64,000 bases of DNA from Littorina saxatilis (GCF_037325665.1 NC_090245.1:46802412-46866411); one strand, 5' to 3'; shown: positions 1 through 12,030, counted from the first letter of the stretch. Notes: a model not told the origin generated them from the letters alone. Numbers and translations: made by a program.

Positions 1-600
<600 letters not shown>

Positions 601-1709
601 AGACCAAAAAAAAAGCAAATGCCCCAAACTGGTTTGGGCCTAGTCATCGGAAACAAACACATTATCATTATTTGTGTGTGTTGCCTAATCATACACAAAC
701 GAAAAATACAAATAAACAAACAGCAGTGGAATGTATCGTACTTTTGGGGCTTCAAGGCCAAACTTTTTTTTAACTTTGACCCCTGCGCTCTATTGACCGG
801 TAGCGCCTTGTGTATGTCTTCAGCTAACCTGATCAGTAGTGATGTTGAGAATAGAATAGAGTATGATAGGGAAAAAGACAAAAGGTATGCATTGAATTAG
901 TAAAGATCTCTCTCCAGGCCTCACTCTCTATGTCACTGTTAAATTAAAGGTACTGAACTTGTCAAATCCAGGTGCACGGAGCCCCTGGGGCTTTTAGTCA
1001 TACCTCAGGCAGCTATCCGTTAGAAGAACTACCAAGTTTCATTGACTTGCACCCAAAGAGTCAAGAACTGCGATTTTTTTACGAATTAATTTCGTACTCG
1101 GACCCGGTTGGTCTTGACCTATTTTTGGATCTAAATTTAGATCAGGTAGATCACCACATCATGCACAAAAAGACACGTCACTAGCAAACTATGTCAGACG
1201 TCATCATGAGTTTGTGTAAAACAAAATGGAGGCCGGAATCACTCAATCGAATCGAACTCCGACCAAACACCACGTAATAACTAGGTTAATTTATGCACCC
1301 GCGTGAACAAGAAACTGTTGAGCTTCACAGATCTATGTTGTCGTTGGGTCGTTTTGGGTTTGTTTTACTACCATAGGAGGATTTTTGAACTGTAAATGCA
1401 CTCAGCTGCAACAAAAACGCAAAACGAAGGCTGTGAGCTGCACTGTGCCTTTAATTAAAACAGATCCTATGCCTCGCCAATAACGTTGGTTGTGTGACGT
1501 TCCTAATTAAGCTAATGAAGTAATATAACATATATTGATTTCAGATTGTTTTCAGTGCCCACCAGAACTGGGCAATTTGAAGGGAAGAATTCCCGATAGG
1601 GAATGAAAAGCACCACTGTATGTGTATGTTCATGTATGTTCATGTATGTTAAAAGTCAAAGAATCAGTAATGTACACAAGTAACCTAATTCCATTGCTTT
1701 TCTTTTCAA

Positions 1710-1715
<6 letters not shown>
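601..1715. other. Intergenic stretch without a supported gene
   Basis: Short open frames occur here, but none has recognisable protein similarity or paired splice sites. A small direct repeat of CATGTATGTT lies near 1630. I see nothing else to annotate. Confidence 0.5.
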
Positions 1716-1780
<65 letters not shown>

Positions 1781-1860
1781 AATAATGAGAGAGAGAATTG
1801 AATTGAACTTTATTTAACAAGGATTAAGATTTAAGGCTACGCCTTTTCTTCCAATCCGTC

Positions 1861-1938
<78 letters not shown>

Positions 1939-1947
1939 GGGGGGGGG
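1716..1947. repeat. Two GA microsatellites flanking a repeat tail, ending in poly-G
   Basis: Two long (GA)n runs (about 1716-1774 and 1865-1934) flank a short unique piece containing GAATTGAACTTTATTTAACA, which looks like the 3' tail of an interspersed repeat. A G run follows. This is simple sequence. Confidence 0.85.
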
Positions 1948-1985
1948 TGTTAAAGACCACAATCCACGAGAGACGCATATCATCT

Positions 1986-2253
1986 CCTAGAACGATGGCA
2001 GCAAGTAGTGATCATGCGACTCCGAACTGGTCACTGTCGCCTCAACGCCCACATGTTCAGGAAGCTGAAGCTGACCCCATCACCAACCTGTCCCTGTGGT
2101 CTGGAAGACCAGAAACTCCAGAAAATGTCTTAATGACATGCCCCCAACTTAAACCAATCAGAGACAAAGTGTGGCCAGCATCAGTCCCTCTCCGCACCAA
2201 ACTCTATGGGAGCAGACAACCACGACGCCATTCGTCTCGCAGACTAAACTGAT
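1986..2253 (+). mobile_element. LINE 3' end: RNase H tail fragment
   Basis: Translation in two frames gives the typical end of a non-LTR retrotransposon polyprotein: TGHCRLNAHM, then a Cys-rich CPCG cluster, then PENVLMTCPQLKPIRDKVWP and KLYGSRQ. The reading frame changes between the CPCG cluster and the later part, so the copy is broken. A related tail on the minus strand at 22800-23027 carries the equivalent residues. The copy is 5' truncated; only the last ~90 residues are recognisable. Confidence 0.75.
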
Positions 2254-2259
2254 GGTGTG

Positions 2260-2307
2260 ACCAAAGATCTTGTATGCTACGCTAGCGTAGCATACAAGAT
2301 CTTTGGT
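2260..2307. repeat. Perfect 48-bp palindrome
   Basis: 24 bases ending GTATGCTACGCT at 2283 are followed at once by their exact reverse complement, with no loop; the centre is GCTAGC. The left arm continues directly from the LINE tail, and a short GAA run follows at 2325-2340. It looks like a fold-back junction formed at the LINE 3' end. Confidence 0.9.
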
Positions 2308-3083
2308 GTGACGGCGAACGCAAGAAGAAGAAGAAGAAGCAAACAAAAAGCCAGGGGTGGGTTGCATTGGGCGGAAATGTGCTCAAAGTTGAGATGGTTG
2401 ACTTTACGCCGAAAGCGCGAAAACCGGGGTGCATGAGCGGTCTTACGTTCGTTGAGCACAGCGTTTGCTGCTCCCCCCCCCCCCCCCCCTCCAGGCTTAA
2501 TGCTGAGCTTGGCAGAGATAACAGACTTAACCAGCCAGTTGCCCCTTGCAAGATGATTTTTGAAAACCTTTTATCATTTGGTGCTATAATAGGTCGCACC
2601 AACGCGAAGGAGTTGGACAACTTTCTTGTTTACTTCATCTGGGCCCGGCAACCAAAAGGTTTTTGTTTTTGTTTTCTTTAGGGTGAAATCATTTTTAATT
2701 TTGTAATTTGTTGAAATATATATTTATGTATTTATTTATTCAATCATTAATATATTAATTTTATATTTTGTTGTCTTTTTTTTTATTTGTTAGAAATCAT
2801 CTTTTGTTACCTAATGCTGTCTCTAATAGTTATAAGTGTTTTATTATTTGATTTTTAAAATTTTATTTATTTAATCTTATTTATTTATTATTTATTTTTT
2901 AATCTCACATTATCTGACTTTGGTTTCTTTTCCTTCTATTTTGTTTTTTCTTCATTTTTTATTTTGATATAATTCGTGTTTTTTTTGTAATTACTGTATT
3001 TTTATCTTCTTTTTGTATTTACTTTTTTAATTTTTGGTCGATGTTTACCTTTTCAGTAGAGAGCGATTCAAGATCAAGAAGAC
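2308..3083. other. AT-rich stretch without a supported gene
   Basis: A C run lies near 2476-2490. From about 2690 to 3050 the sequence is very T- and A-rich with ATTTATTTATT patches. I see no coding signal or structured RNA. Confidence 0.5.
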
Positions 3084-3134
3084 AATCTTTATTTTTCTTC
3101 TACTCGATCCAACATACACAATGCACAAAATAGT
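3084..3134. repeat. ~51-bp dispersed repeat, first copy
   Basis: The segment beginning CAATCTTTATTTTTCTTCTA and ending at CACAAAATAGTA is repeated, apparently without change, at about 10429-10479. It is probably the terminus of an unidentified transposable element. Confidence 0.75.
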
Positions 3135-3420
3135 ACTATAACGCCGTACGCTCTACTTTGTACTACACACGGCATCTCCTGTGTTGGTATGAGCTCCCGC
3201 TTCCTATGCATGCTTGAATGCGCCCAGATGCCGCAGAGTACATTATTGTGTAACAGACGGTTTCTGATGCGCCCTTTTCCCGCGAACCTACTAGACTGCA
3301 GTTTGCATTGGCTGTTGCTGACCACATTTCCCGTGACGTCATGGAATCTCCCACTAAACGCTCTAAGTTGCCCTCTTTCTTTGTTGAGTCGGCCCTATAA
3401 AGACGGCTCATGCATACAAG

Positions 3421-3772
3421 TATGACGGCTTACTAGTGCCAAAACCTGGTGTTACCCATTATCACGTGATAATTACTAATTAACGCTGTCAGTTACTGTT
3501 TTCACTCTTATTTACTCATTTTCCCGGGATAATTAGTAATTTTCACGGGAAAATGACTAATTTTTAGTTTTGGCACTAGCAATCCGTCAGGAAGTGAGCC
3601 AAAACGAAAAATGAGTAATTAACAGGTGAAAGTTAGTAATTTTCCCGGGGAAAATAGTAATTTTCCCGGGAAAATCAGTAATTAACACGTGATAATGGTA
3701 ATTATCATGGGAAAATTACTAATTTTCCCTTGATAATTACAATTATGAGGTTTTGGCACTAGTAAGCCATAT
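3421..3772. mobile_element. Palindrome-rich MITE, first of a tandem pair
   Basis: The element begins ATGACGGCTTACTAGTGCCA and ends with the near reverse complement TTTTGGCACTAGTAAGCC. Its interior is built from repeated small palindromes, chiefly TTTTCCCGGGAAAA and TATCACGTGATA, alternating with AATTACTAATT. Much of it could fold on itself. There is no coding capacity. A direct copy follows at 3773. Confidence 0.8.
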
Positions 3773-4073
3773 GACGGCTTAGTAGTGCCAAAACCTGGTG
3801 TTACCCATTATCACGTGATAATTACTAATTAATTACTGTTTTCATCTGTTAGTTACTCATTTTCACGGGAACATTACTAATTTTTAGTTTTGGCACTAGC
3901 AATCCGTCAGGAAGTGAGCCAAAACTAAAAATTAGTAATTAACAGGTGAAAGTTAGTAATTTTCCCGGGAAAATTAGTAGTCAACACGTGAAAACGGTAA
4001 TTATCAACGGAAAATTACTAATTTTCCCTTGATAATTACAATTATGAGGTTTTGGCACTAGTAAGCCGTCATA
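3773..4073. mobile_element. Palindrome-rich MITE, second of a tandem pair
   Basis: This is a direct copy of the preceding element, about 50 bp shorter internally and ending GGTTTTGGCACTAGTAAGCC. Sharing the GACGGCTTA terminal motif at the junction suggests unequal exchange or tandem insertion. Confidence 0.8.
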
Positions 4074-4805
4074 TACAACGGTAAAACTGTCTCCGTACGT
4101 CTCTCTCCGTCACACACACACCCAGAGTGGGCGCGGCGCGCGCAGCGAGTACCGTCACGCACTGGCAGCAGATGCGCGAGGAGTTTGTTTCTTGTTTTGC
4201 AGTTGTTTTGAACAGCAACAGTATGCTCACTCGATCAAGTAATACAGGAACTACACGATTTCACCACTTGAATGACTCCAACCCCCACAACCAGTCATGC
4301 ACCCCACTCCCCCATTCCCGCTTTTTTCACAGCCGCTGAAAAGTTTGCATCAGCATAGCCTGTTCAACCGTAAGCTTACATGATTCTATCTCTCAGTCTG
4401 TATCTCATTTTCTCTTTCTCTCGACTCGCTTGATCGACACTTTTATACATGTAGGCCTATAGTTATACAAGTGAACAACTATCTCGGCTCTTTCTGTTCG
4501 CCTTTTCCCCTTCGGGTTGAAATGCAGCACGCCGTGACTTTCCTGCAAAGTACAAGTGACTTCCCCACACAAGGAACTTAGTCGATAAATATCGACAGGG
4601 GGCCGACAAATGGTTTAAATGGGAAATGTGTGTATATGGGTGTGGGTTTGAAACAAACAAACAAACCAACCCATGTGAACCCCGGGCCGCAGGCCTTCGA
4701 TGTAGTGATTGAAAAAAAAGGATGTTCTCAAATGGTTCAATTCTCATTTGGTCTGATTCTCAAATGGTACCGGTATACTCCCCCCCCCCCCCCCTGGCCG
4801 CAGGC
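4074..4805. other. Intergenic, no supported gene
   Basis: A GC-rich patch lies at 4125-4160 (GGCGCGGCGCGCGCAGCGAG). There is a short (CAAA)n near 4650 and a C run at 4781-4795. The phrase GGCCGCAGGCCT occurs twice (about 4684 and 4796), suggesting a small duplication. No coding region is supported. Confidence 0.45.
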
Positions 4806-4885
4806 CTAGGAGTAAAATTTTTATAGACACTGACCTTCTTCCCAGGGGTCATTGACCCAGTTTTAGCTATGAGAGGTGGTTCGCC
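4806..4885 (-). mobile_element. Fragment related to the MITE nested at 36423-37017
   Basis: The stretch containing CTTCTTCCCAGGGGTCATTG and ATGAGAGGTGGTTC is the approximate reverse complement of internal sequence of the 595-bp element at 36423-37017. Ends cannot be placed, so this is a relic. Confidence 0.6.
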
Positions 4886-5134
4886 CAGAGGCTGTAGAGT
4901 ATACTGGGGCGGTCTCTTTGATGTCTTGAGAGGAAACTTGGCCAGGGTAGTACATGCACCAGAACTGGTGGACACCAAGGACAAACATGAAATCGAAGCA
5001 GTTTGCTTTCAGAGAGAACGGTCGTCAGCAACTCAAACTTCTCTGTTTTCTTTTTTTTTTTTAATCTGACTTTCTTTGTGGCCCCCTGACTCCGCCCCCT
5101 CCCTCTGTAAGGACCCTCCTCCACAAGGACCGAT

Positions 5135-5848
5135 TTTTGTCAACATTTTAAAGGTCGCTAGAGAGGGGTTCCACTGTATGACCTAACCGCTACTGGCAGA
5201 CGGCCTCAATCTTCACGCGCAAAGACGAGATTAATAGGTGCTCGGTTTTGGTATTTTGAATTACATTACATTAAACCTTTGTTGGGTTTCATGGTCATGG
5301 CAACAGCCATAATAATATTACATGATGTATAATATCATATTTCAGCATATGTGAATTACATGTCATCATACTAAACTGTCATACATTTTTATTCCTACAT
5401 TATTCTGATTGATCACAACCAAACCTACTATCATTGGACACATCCAAATGCAAGCGCCTGTTCTTGACAATTTCTCTCTGATCTAAATATAAAATCAGTG
5501 CAATTTCCTGGGTCGGGCTTTGCCACAGACACTCACGGTTTGGCCTGTAGGTAAAATGTACAATGTATTTTCTGATTTGTGCACAAAAGCTTTTTTTCTT
5601 TTTTCTTTTTTTTAACATAACAATGTTTAATGTCACTGTATGTTTAAAAGACCATGGTCATATTTGTAAAAAAAATGTTAAATTAGAAAATAAATAACAT
5701 TTTGGTTCATGATTTTTCCTACACCTGTGCTAAAAATAAGAAATAAAAATGTCGGGTATATAAGTCACTCAAATACAGCTAGGTATGAATGGCTCGGTTT
5801 GAGTTTGTTGCAGTTGACCCTGCACAATGCGACATATCATGTTTTTGT
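5135..5848. other. Intergenic; solo end of a CAGTGG-type element near 5175
   Basis: GGGGTTCCACTGTA at about 5166-5179 matches the right terminus of the CAGTGGAACC inverted-repeat family seen at 28340-31026 and 53122-53499; the other end was not found. The rest is AT-rich with no coding signal. Confidence 0.45.
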
Positions 5849-6060
5849 TGAACAATTTTGACGTCACCCCTCCCATAGGGTGACGTATTTCACAACTTCC
5901 TGTGTTACACAAACTCTGTGATGACCAATTTTGACGTCACCCCTCCCATAGGGTGACGGATTTCACAACTTTCTACAGATGAACAATTTTGACGTCACCC
6001 CTCCCATAGGGTGACGGATGTCACAACTTCCTGTGTACACAAACTGATGACGTATTTCAC
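5849..6060. repeat. Triple repeat carrying CRE-like TGACGTCA sites
   Basis: Three copies of CAATTTTGACGTCACCCCTC followed by CCATAGGGTGACG start near 5853, 5927 and 5983, separated by variable spacers ending CACAACTT. Each unit holds a consensus cAMP-response element (TGACGTCA), and the unit is itself an imperfect inverted repeat (GTCACCC...GGGTGAC). No gene start is evident next to it. Confidence 0.8.
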
Positions 6061-6267
6061 AACAAAATGGCGCTGCCCATGGTCAACCTCGAAACTATCC
6101 GTATAGAATGGGGGCGTCCTCGCCCCCATAATAACTGCGGCCTTGAACTCTGCAGGAACTAGTCTTCAACAGCCCATTAATCTGTTAACAGTCTGACAGC
6201 TCTGTCACACCGTGACTTTCTGTCGAAAATAGAGGGAAAGAGAGAGTGAGAGCAAAGGGGGTCTTTT

Positions 6268-6905
6268 TCTTTATTTGGTGTTTAACGTCGTTTTCAACCA
6301 CGAAGGTTATATCGCGACGAGGGAAAGGGGGGAGATGGGATAGGGGAAAGGGGGGAGATGGGATAGAGCCACTTGTTAAGTGTTTCTTGTTCACAAAAGC
6401 ACAAATAAAAAAATTGCTCCAGGGGCTTGCAACGTAGTAGGCCTACAATATATGACCTTACTGGGAGAATGCAAGTTTCCAGTACAAAGGACTAAACATT
6501 TCTTACATACTGCTTGACTAAAATCTTTACAAACATTGACTATAGTTCTATACAAGAACCACTTAACAAGGGTTAAAGGAGAAACAGAATCCGTTAGTCG
6601 CCTCATACGACATGCGGGGTGCAGAGAAATAAGGATGTGGAAAAGAAGACTTTTGGTAAGTGAAATAAAGGTGATGGATCCAGTCAGGTAGAAATAAGAC
6701 AACAAGAAAAGAATTGGAAAACTGCAGGGAATAGTAGGGAGAGTTTTCTTGGAAGGAAATATAGGTGAAAGGACTGGTAAGGCAGAAATAAGACAAAAGA
6801 AGAGAAGAAGCAGAACCGTTAGTCGCCTCTTACGACATGCTGGTTAGCATCGGGTAAATTCTTTCTAGTCCCAACCAATATGGGACTCCCCCAAACCCGC
6901 GGGGG
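6268..6905 (-). mobile_element. SINE-like or compound interspersed repeat
   Basis: Starts with TTTGGTGTTTAACGTCGTTT and CGAAGGTTATATCGCGACG, a tail I associate with molluscan repeats. It contains two copies of CCGTTAGTCGCCTC followed by TACGACATGC (about 6590 and 6817) and ends near CCCAAACCCGCGGGGGGTAG. The two copies suggest two insertions of the same family. No coding capacity. Confidence 0.55.
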
Positions 6906-7021
6906 GTAGCAAAGGGGGTACCGGTACCCTCTTTGGTAAGAGTGTGTGTATGAGAGAGGGAGTTAGAGAGAGCGAGAGGAGAGTGAGCATGCGCCCAGAG
7001 AGCACTCAAATTCACCGACGT

Positions 7022-7165
7022 TTTTGTGTGCATGTCAGTACACAGCGCGCACACACTAATACACACATGCACACACACACGCATGAACACACACACGTAC
7101 ACACACAACACACACACACAACACACACACACACACACACACACATACACACACACACACAATGT
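7022..7165. repeat. CA-rich microsatellite
   Basis: Interrupted (CA)n with GCATG and ACACGT interruptions. Open frames of His/Thr or Cys/Val on both strands are artefacts of the dinucleotide repeat. Confidence 0.9.
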
Positions 7166-7377
7166 GACATGGTTACTCGTGGTGTTTTCACAATCATGAT
7201 GTTTCTGATGACTCCACTCGATGTCGGACGGTCCACCACTAAAGTGGTTCTCCAGCAAATTACCATGACCTTATAAGTTTTTATGGATTGTGCGATGAAA
7301 GGATAATGCTGCATGCGAATTGTATGCTGGAATTGTCGTTTGACAGGTCGGCCTGCTATTGGCTACCAGAATTCACA

Positions 7378-7553
7378 GTACAGTGACCCCCCCCCCCCCC
7401 CCCAAGTCTTTATACACATACATTATGGGGGTAAATTTACTGAGATCATAAACAGAAAATCTGCGAAAACAAGGTCTTAGAAGGGAAAGAGTCTTAAATC
7501 AGGACTCTTAAAAACAGGGGGGGGGGGGGGGGGGATTCCATTGTACAGGTACG
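7378..7553. mobile_element. CAGTGG-type inverted-repeat element, short relic
   Basis: Contains CAGTGACCCCCC at the left, an internal GGGGGTAAATTTACTGAG, CAAGGTCTTAGAAGGG and AGAGTCTTAAA, then a G run and ATTCCATTGTA at the right. It matches the family whose better copy at 53122-53499 carries 73-bp internal tandem units. C and G runs at both ends reflect the C-rich terminal repeat. Confidence 0.6.
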
Positions 7554-7880
7554 GTTGTCTGCACAGACTGTGATTTCTCCTTCGTTGGTGAAATTACCCG
7601 CCAGAGCTATCAAATTCGTGTTGGAAGTTACCATGCAGCTTTCTGCATGTTGTGTGGTACGGTAGCCTGAACAGACTGTGATTCTCCTTCGATGGTGAAA
7701 TGTCCCGCCAGAGCTATATAATTCGTGTTGGAAGTTCAGTATCATGCAGCTGTCCGCATGTTTTCTGGAATGGTAGCCTGAACAGACTGTAATTTCTTCT
7801 TCAGTGGTGAAATGTTCCCGCAAGAGCAATATAAAGTGAATACGCCCCATTGGAAGCATTGCAGAGCTAGTGTCCGCCGT
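7554..7880. repeat. Three tandem copies of a ~110-bp unit
   Basis: CAGACTGTGATTTCTCC-like starts recur at about 7564, 7672 and 7783. Each is followed by GGTGAAAT, CCCGCCAGAGCTAT and TTCGTGTTGGAAGTT. Copies differ by small changes. No protein match was recognised in any frame. Confidence 0.75.
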
Positions 7881-8547
7881 GTGACCGTGACTGCCGGATG
7901 CCATGACCCGTGTCTGATTTATGCTTTATGGGCCAGCCAGGGCTGTAGATGATGCATAATGCATAATGCATGCATAGCAGTGGAGTGGGGCTCGAATGAC
8001 CTGGGGAAACTGAGCTGACCCTAGTAAACAGGCTGTGCTGTACGACAGATTGAGGCAGTTACAAACCACAAACAAGATAACATTAACAATATAGTTTACA
8101 TCACAAACTGTGACAATCAGTCACACTGTAACCAGAGGGCAAACAAAGCGGAATACACCTTAATTTCTATCTTTCTTGATCTTCCCGGCCCGCTTAGGGT
8201 AAGGGTACCCCTCTCCCCCCACTCCCCCTCCCCCCTCACCCCCTCTCTCCTCCCAAACACCACCAATGATACACTGGCGTACCCCATCCCGAGCGAACCG
8301 CCACGGCTATACGCTAATAGGCCTATACACGGGTTCAGTATAGATCTATGAAACTCCTTACGTCACTCGAGCAACAATCGTTGCATTCTATCAAACTCAC
8401 GCGGCGGGTAAACCCCTGTTACATCAACGAACCGCGTCCTTCCGTTCTAAAACTAGTCAGTACAGCGTGAAGCACCGACCGGCCACGCATCAACAACTCG
8501 GCTTTCTCCTCCACACGCCAACGCAATAGTACAGTGTTCCTGGCCTT
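7881..8547. other. Intergenic, no supported gene
   Basis: Mostly unique sequence with a C-rich patch near 8210-8245. No coding or RNA signal was seen. Confidence 0.4.
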
Positions 8548-8735
8548 GTTAGACCCCCCCCCCCCCCCCCCCATCTCTCCGATCCGATTCAAGATCCTCC
8601 CCCACACACATTTTAAAACTCTGTATACGGCAAGGAGAGGAATTTGATATATACGGAGAATTAGACCCCCCATCTCCCCGATCCGATTCAAGATCCACCC
8701 CCCCAACCTACACACACATGTATACATTTAAAAAC
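8548..8735. repeat. Two tandem copies of a ~99-bp unit with C-rich start
   Basis: CATCTCTCCGATCCGATTCA at about 8572 recurs as CATCTCCCCGATCCGATTCA at 8671. Related pieces (GGAGAGGAATTTGAT) recur near 8635 and 9330. The region contains an 18-nt C run. Confidence 0.7.
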
Positions 8736-9375
8736 CCTGTGTACGCAGACTTTCTTTTTACATGGTCTGTCAAATTAGTCTCAATTTTTAGACCTCACTG
8801 GATTTGGTCAATTGTTGGTGCCGTTGTAAAAAGGATGGAGGGAGGGGTGAGGGATACGCATCAATGTACAGATTCTACTGACCACAAGCAAACAGCACTG
8901 ACCCGCAATACCTCCTTCCTGACTCAAGTCAAGTCAAGTCAAGTATTTTATTGTTTTGGGCCCAGAGGGCTTTGAAACAAAGATATAACTTTAACAAAAA
9001 AAGGTAACAAATCAGACAGTTAATATATGTATACAAATTGAGCGGACAAATACAACAATACTATACAACCAAAACTACCACACAAACGACGACTGGATAT
9101 ATTAATTAATGTCCTACAGGCATACATGTATATGTTTGGCCTCTTAAGGACAGGAATGGGGTTATATGATAAAGCCACACAAACACTTTCGCGGTGACCT
9201 ACTATACGAGGGATTCCGTAACATGACCACTTGAGGCGATGGACGGAACTACGATGGCCTACCATGTTTATGTTAACACAAGCTCTGGACTTTCATTGTG
9301 AACACAAAATGCAACAAAAACAAGGAGAGGAATTTGATGTGTATACAGAGAATCGGTAACAGATGAGTGCGTGTC

Positions 9376-9419
<44 letters not shown>

Positions 9420-9890
9420 GCGCGAGGTAGGATCCTTTCAATCAATCACACTTTTATATCAAGGGCCTGTTGAGCTGTATAGCTTCGGGGGGTCATGCAT
9501 GGAAGCCGTCGTGTTTCACACTTTCAATTCACGCAATTCATAGCGAGCAATATTGCTATTTCATAGGTAACGTGGATTTCCATTGGTCAATTGGGCAAAA
9601 CTGAGCTCATTGTAAAAGTGATATCGACGACATTTCAGTTTTGATATCGACGACCTCTTTATTGCTTCCCCACTTCAAAAACAAAAACACCTAAATTTAA
9701 AAACAAACAAATATATATGAAAATGTAATGATCCCAGAATTTAGTTGAGCAAGTGACTAAAGACTTTTTGAAAGAAAAGACATTTTGAAATACTGAAAAG
9801 TACAAGAAAAGAGTGAACAAAAAGAAATAATAATCAGAGGGAGGGATATGGAACAGCCAAAACTGAGACAAATACTTTTGTAATTTCTTT
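8736..9890. other. Intergenic with small repeats
   Basis: Includes a (GTCAA)n run at 8926-8942 leading into TATTTTATTGTTTTGGGCCC, which resembles a retroposon tail, and a CA microsatellite at about 9378-9418. No gene supported. Confidence 0.4.
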
Positions 9891-9892
9891 AC

Positions 9893-9893
<1 letters not shown>

Positions 9894-9957
<64 letters not shown>
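9894..9957. repeat. GA microsatellite
   Basis: Uninterrupted (GA)n of about 60 bp followed by (GAT)n. Confidence 0.9.
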
Positions 9958-9960
<3 letters not shown>

Positions 9961-10428
9961 GATGATGACGGTGCAGCGGTCAAGAGTTAGGACAGCAAGC
10001 TGGTTGTATCACAGATGAATAATGACGCAGTCAGTGGTCACCGGAGTCACGTCCTGGCTACTTCATATCAAATCATGGTCAATGCCGCCACCTTTGTCCA
10101 CTTCAAATGTGTCTACTTCAGTCCTACGTGATACAACTCTCTACCCTCAGGCTGGGGAAAGTCAGTGCGGGAGATCGAGGCAACTCACACTACTCACTGT
10201 CACAGCCGCCTGTTTTCAAATCCAAGTGACAAAAGCTACATTAAAATATCGTAATAGCTCGTGAAAGCCGCACAGTGTCAATTGAGTTACGCTTGATGTG
10301 TTCCGACCCGGCCTGGTTTTCAGTTAGTCCCCTATCCTTGACATTTCTTAGGATGAACACGCTTTTGATATGAACAGATTTAGATAAGTGAAAAAGATAG
10401 TGTAACAGCCTATCACAGCATATACAAT

Positions 10429-10479
10429 CTTTATTTTTCTTCTACTCGATCCAACATACACAATGCACAAAATAGTAAA
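10429..10479. repeat. ~51-bp dispersed repeat, second copy
   Basis: Matches 3084-3134. Here it abuts the CTGCAG palindrome array, so it may mark that element's edge. Confidence 0.7.
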
Positions 10480-12030
10480 AACAGTTTTACTGCAGTAAAA
10501 TTGAAATCAAGAATGCTGCAGTAAAACGGTGATGTTGTTTTACTGCAGAAAAACTGTTTACACTTTTTCTTCAGCATTTTGGCATTATTCAGTTATTCTG
10601 CAGAAAAACAGAAATGCTGGAGAAAAACTGTCTTTTCTGCAGCATTTCTGCATAATGTCATCTTTCGCCGAAGCAACGGGTTTTTCTGGAGCAAAACATT
10701 TTACTGCAGTAAAATTGAAATCAAGAATGCTGCAGTAAAACGGTGCTGTTGTTTTACTGCAGAAAACCTGTTTACACTTTTTCTGCAGAATTTTGTACTG
10801 GCTCATTATAATGTTGGAGCACGCGAGCCCCCCTCTGTCGAGAGATGGACTCATCCAGAATTACCAATAGTTACAAACTATTATACTATCCCAGGGGGCG
10901 ACGAATACAAACGCTACTTTACAAGGTCGTTCGTTTTTCTCCAGAAAAACTGTGACAGACTATTCTGCAGTAAAACAACATCACCGTTTCGCGAAAGATG
11001 ACATTATGCAGAAATGCTGCAGAAAAGACAGTTTTTCTCCAGCATTTCGGTTTTTCTCCAGAATAACTGAATAATGTCATAATCCGCCAAGAGCCAGTAC
11101 AAAATGCTGCAGAAAAAGTGTAAACAGGTTTTCTGCAGTAAAACAACAGCACCGTTTTACTACAGAATTCTTTATTTCAATTTTACTGCAGTAAAATGTT
11201 TTGCTCCAGAAAAACCCGTTGCTTCGGCGAAAGATGACATTATGCAGAAATGCTGCAGAAAAGACAGTTTTTCTCCAGCATTTCTGTTTTTCTGCAGAAT
11301 AACTGAATAATGCCAAAATGCTGAAGAAAAAGTGTAAACAGTTTTTCTGCAGTAAAACAACATCTCCGTTTTACTGCAGCATTCTTGATTTCAATTTTAC
11401 TGCAGTAAAACTGTTTTACTGCAGAAAAAAACGTTGCTCTCGCGAAAGATGACATTATTATTATTATTATTATTATTGTGATCATTTTTATGCGCCTAAT
11501 CTAGATATAGCCCTAGGCGCTTACATATTAATTTCTGCCGTTTGAAATGGAATTTTTTACAGACAGACAGACAAACAGACATTTTTTACACACAATATAT
11601 AACGCATTCACATCGGCCAGTAAAGCTCAGTAGCCTATTAGGCGAGCATTCACCTTTCACGGCCTTTATTCCAAGTCAAACGGGTATTTGGTGGACATTT
11701 TTATCTATGCCTATACAATTTTGCCAGGAAAGACCCTTTTGTCAATCGTGGGATCTTTAACGTGCACACCCCAATGTAGTGTACACGAAGGGACCTCGGT
11801 TTTTCGTCTCATCCGAAAGACTAGCACTTGAACCCACCACCTAGGTTAGGAAAGGGGGGAGAAAATTGCGGCCTGACCCAGGGTCGAACACGCAACCTCT
11901 CGCTTCCGAGCGCAAGTGCGTTACCACTCGGCCACCCAGTCCATGCAGAATCGCTGCAGAAAAGAACGGTTTTTTTCCCAGCATTTTTGTTTTTCTGCAG
12001 AATAACTGAATAATGTCATAATCCGCCAAG
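10472..12030. repeat. CTGCAG palindrome array arranged as a large inverted repeat
   Basis: Two arms of about 340 bp (10472-10812 and about 11091-11440) are near reverse complements. Both are built from small palindromes such as TTTTACTGCAGTAAAA and TTTTTCTGCAGAAAAA spaced by CTTTCGCCGAAGCAACGG-type linkers. The spacer (10813-11090) holds a further partial module, and another lies at 11942-12030 beyond an inserted SINE. Open frames of about 60-140 codons on both strands follow from the palindromes and are not genes. Confidence 0.85.
11455..11941 (-). mobile_element. tRNA-headed SINE inserted in the CTGCAG array
   Basis: On the minus strand the element begins GGACTGGGTGGCCGAGTGGT (A-box-like) and has GGTTGCGTGTTCGACCC (B-box-like) about 40 bp on. 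A conserved-looking middle follows (complement of GTGCACACCCCAATGTAGTG and CCTCGGTTTTTCGTCTCATC), then a tail of ATA/TTA repeats at 11455-11476. It splits an array module: GATGACATTA lies to its left and ATGCAGAATCGCTGCAG to its right. Confidence 0.8.

Noticed and set aside
10579-11316. Overlapping frames on both strands rich in FYCSKIEIKN-type repeats
   Set aside because: They mirror each other because the region is palindromic CTGCAG sequence; not protein-coding.
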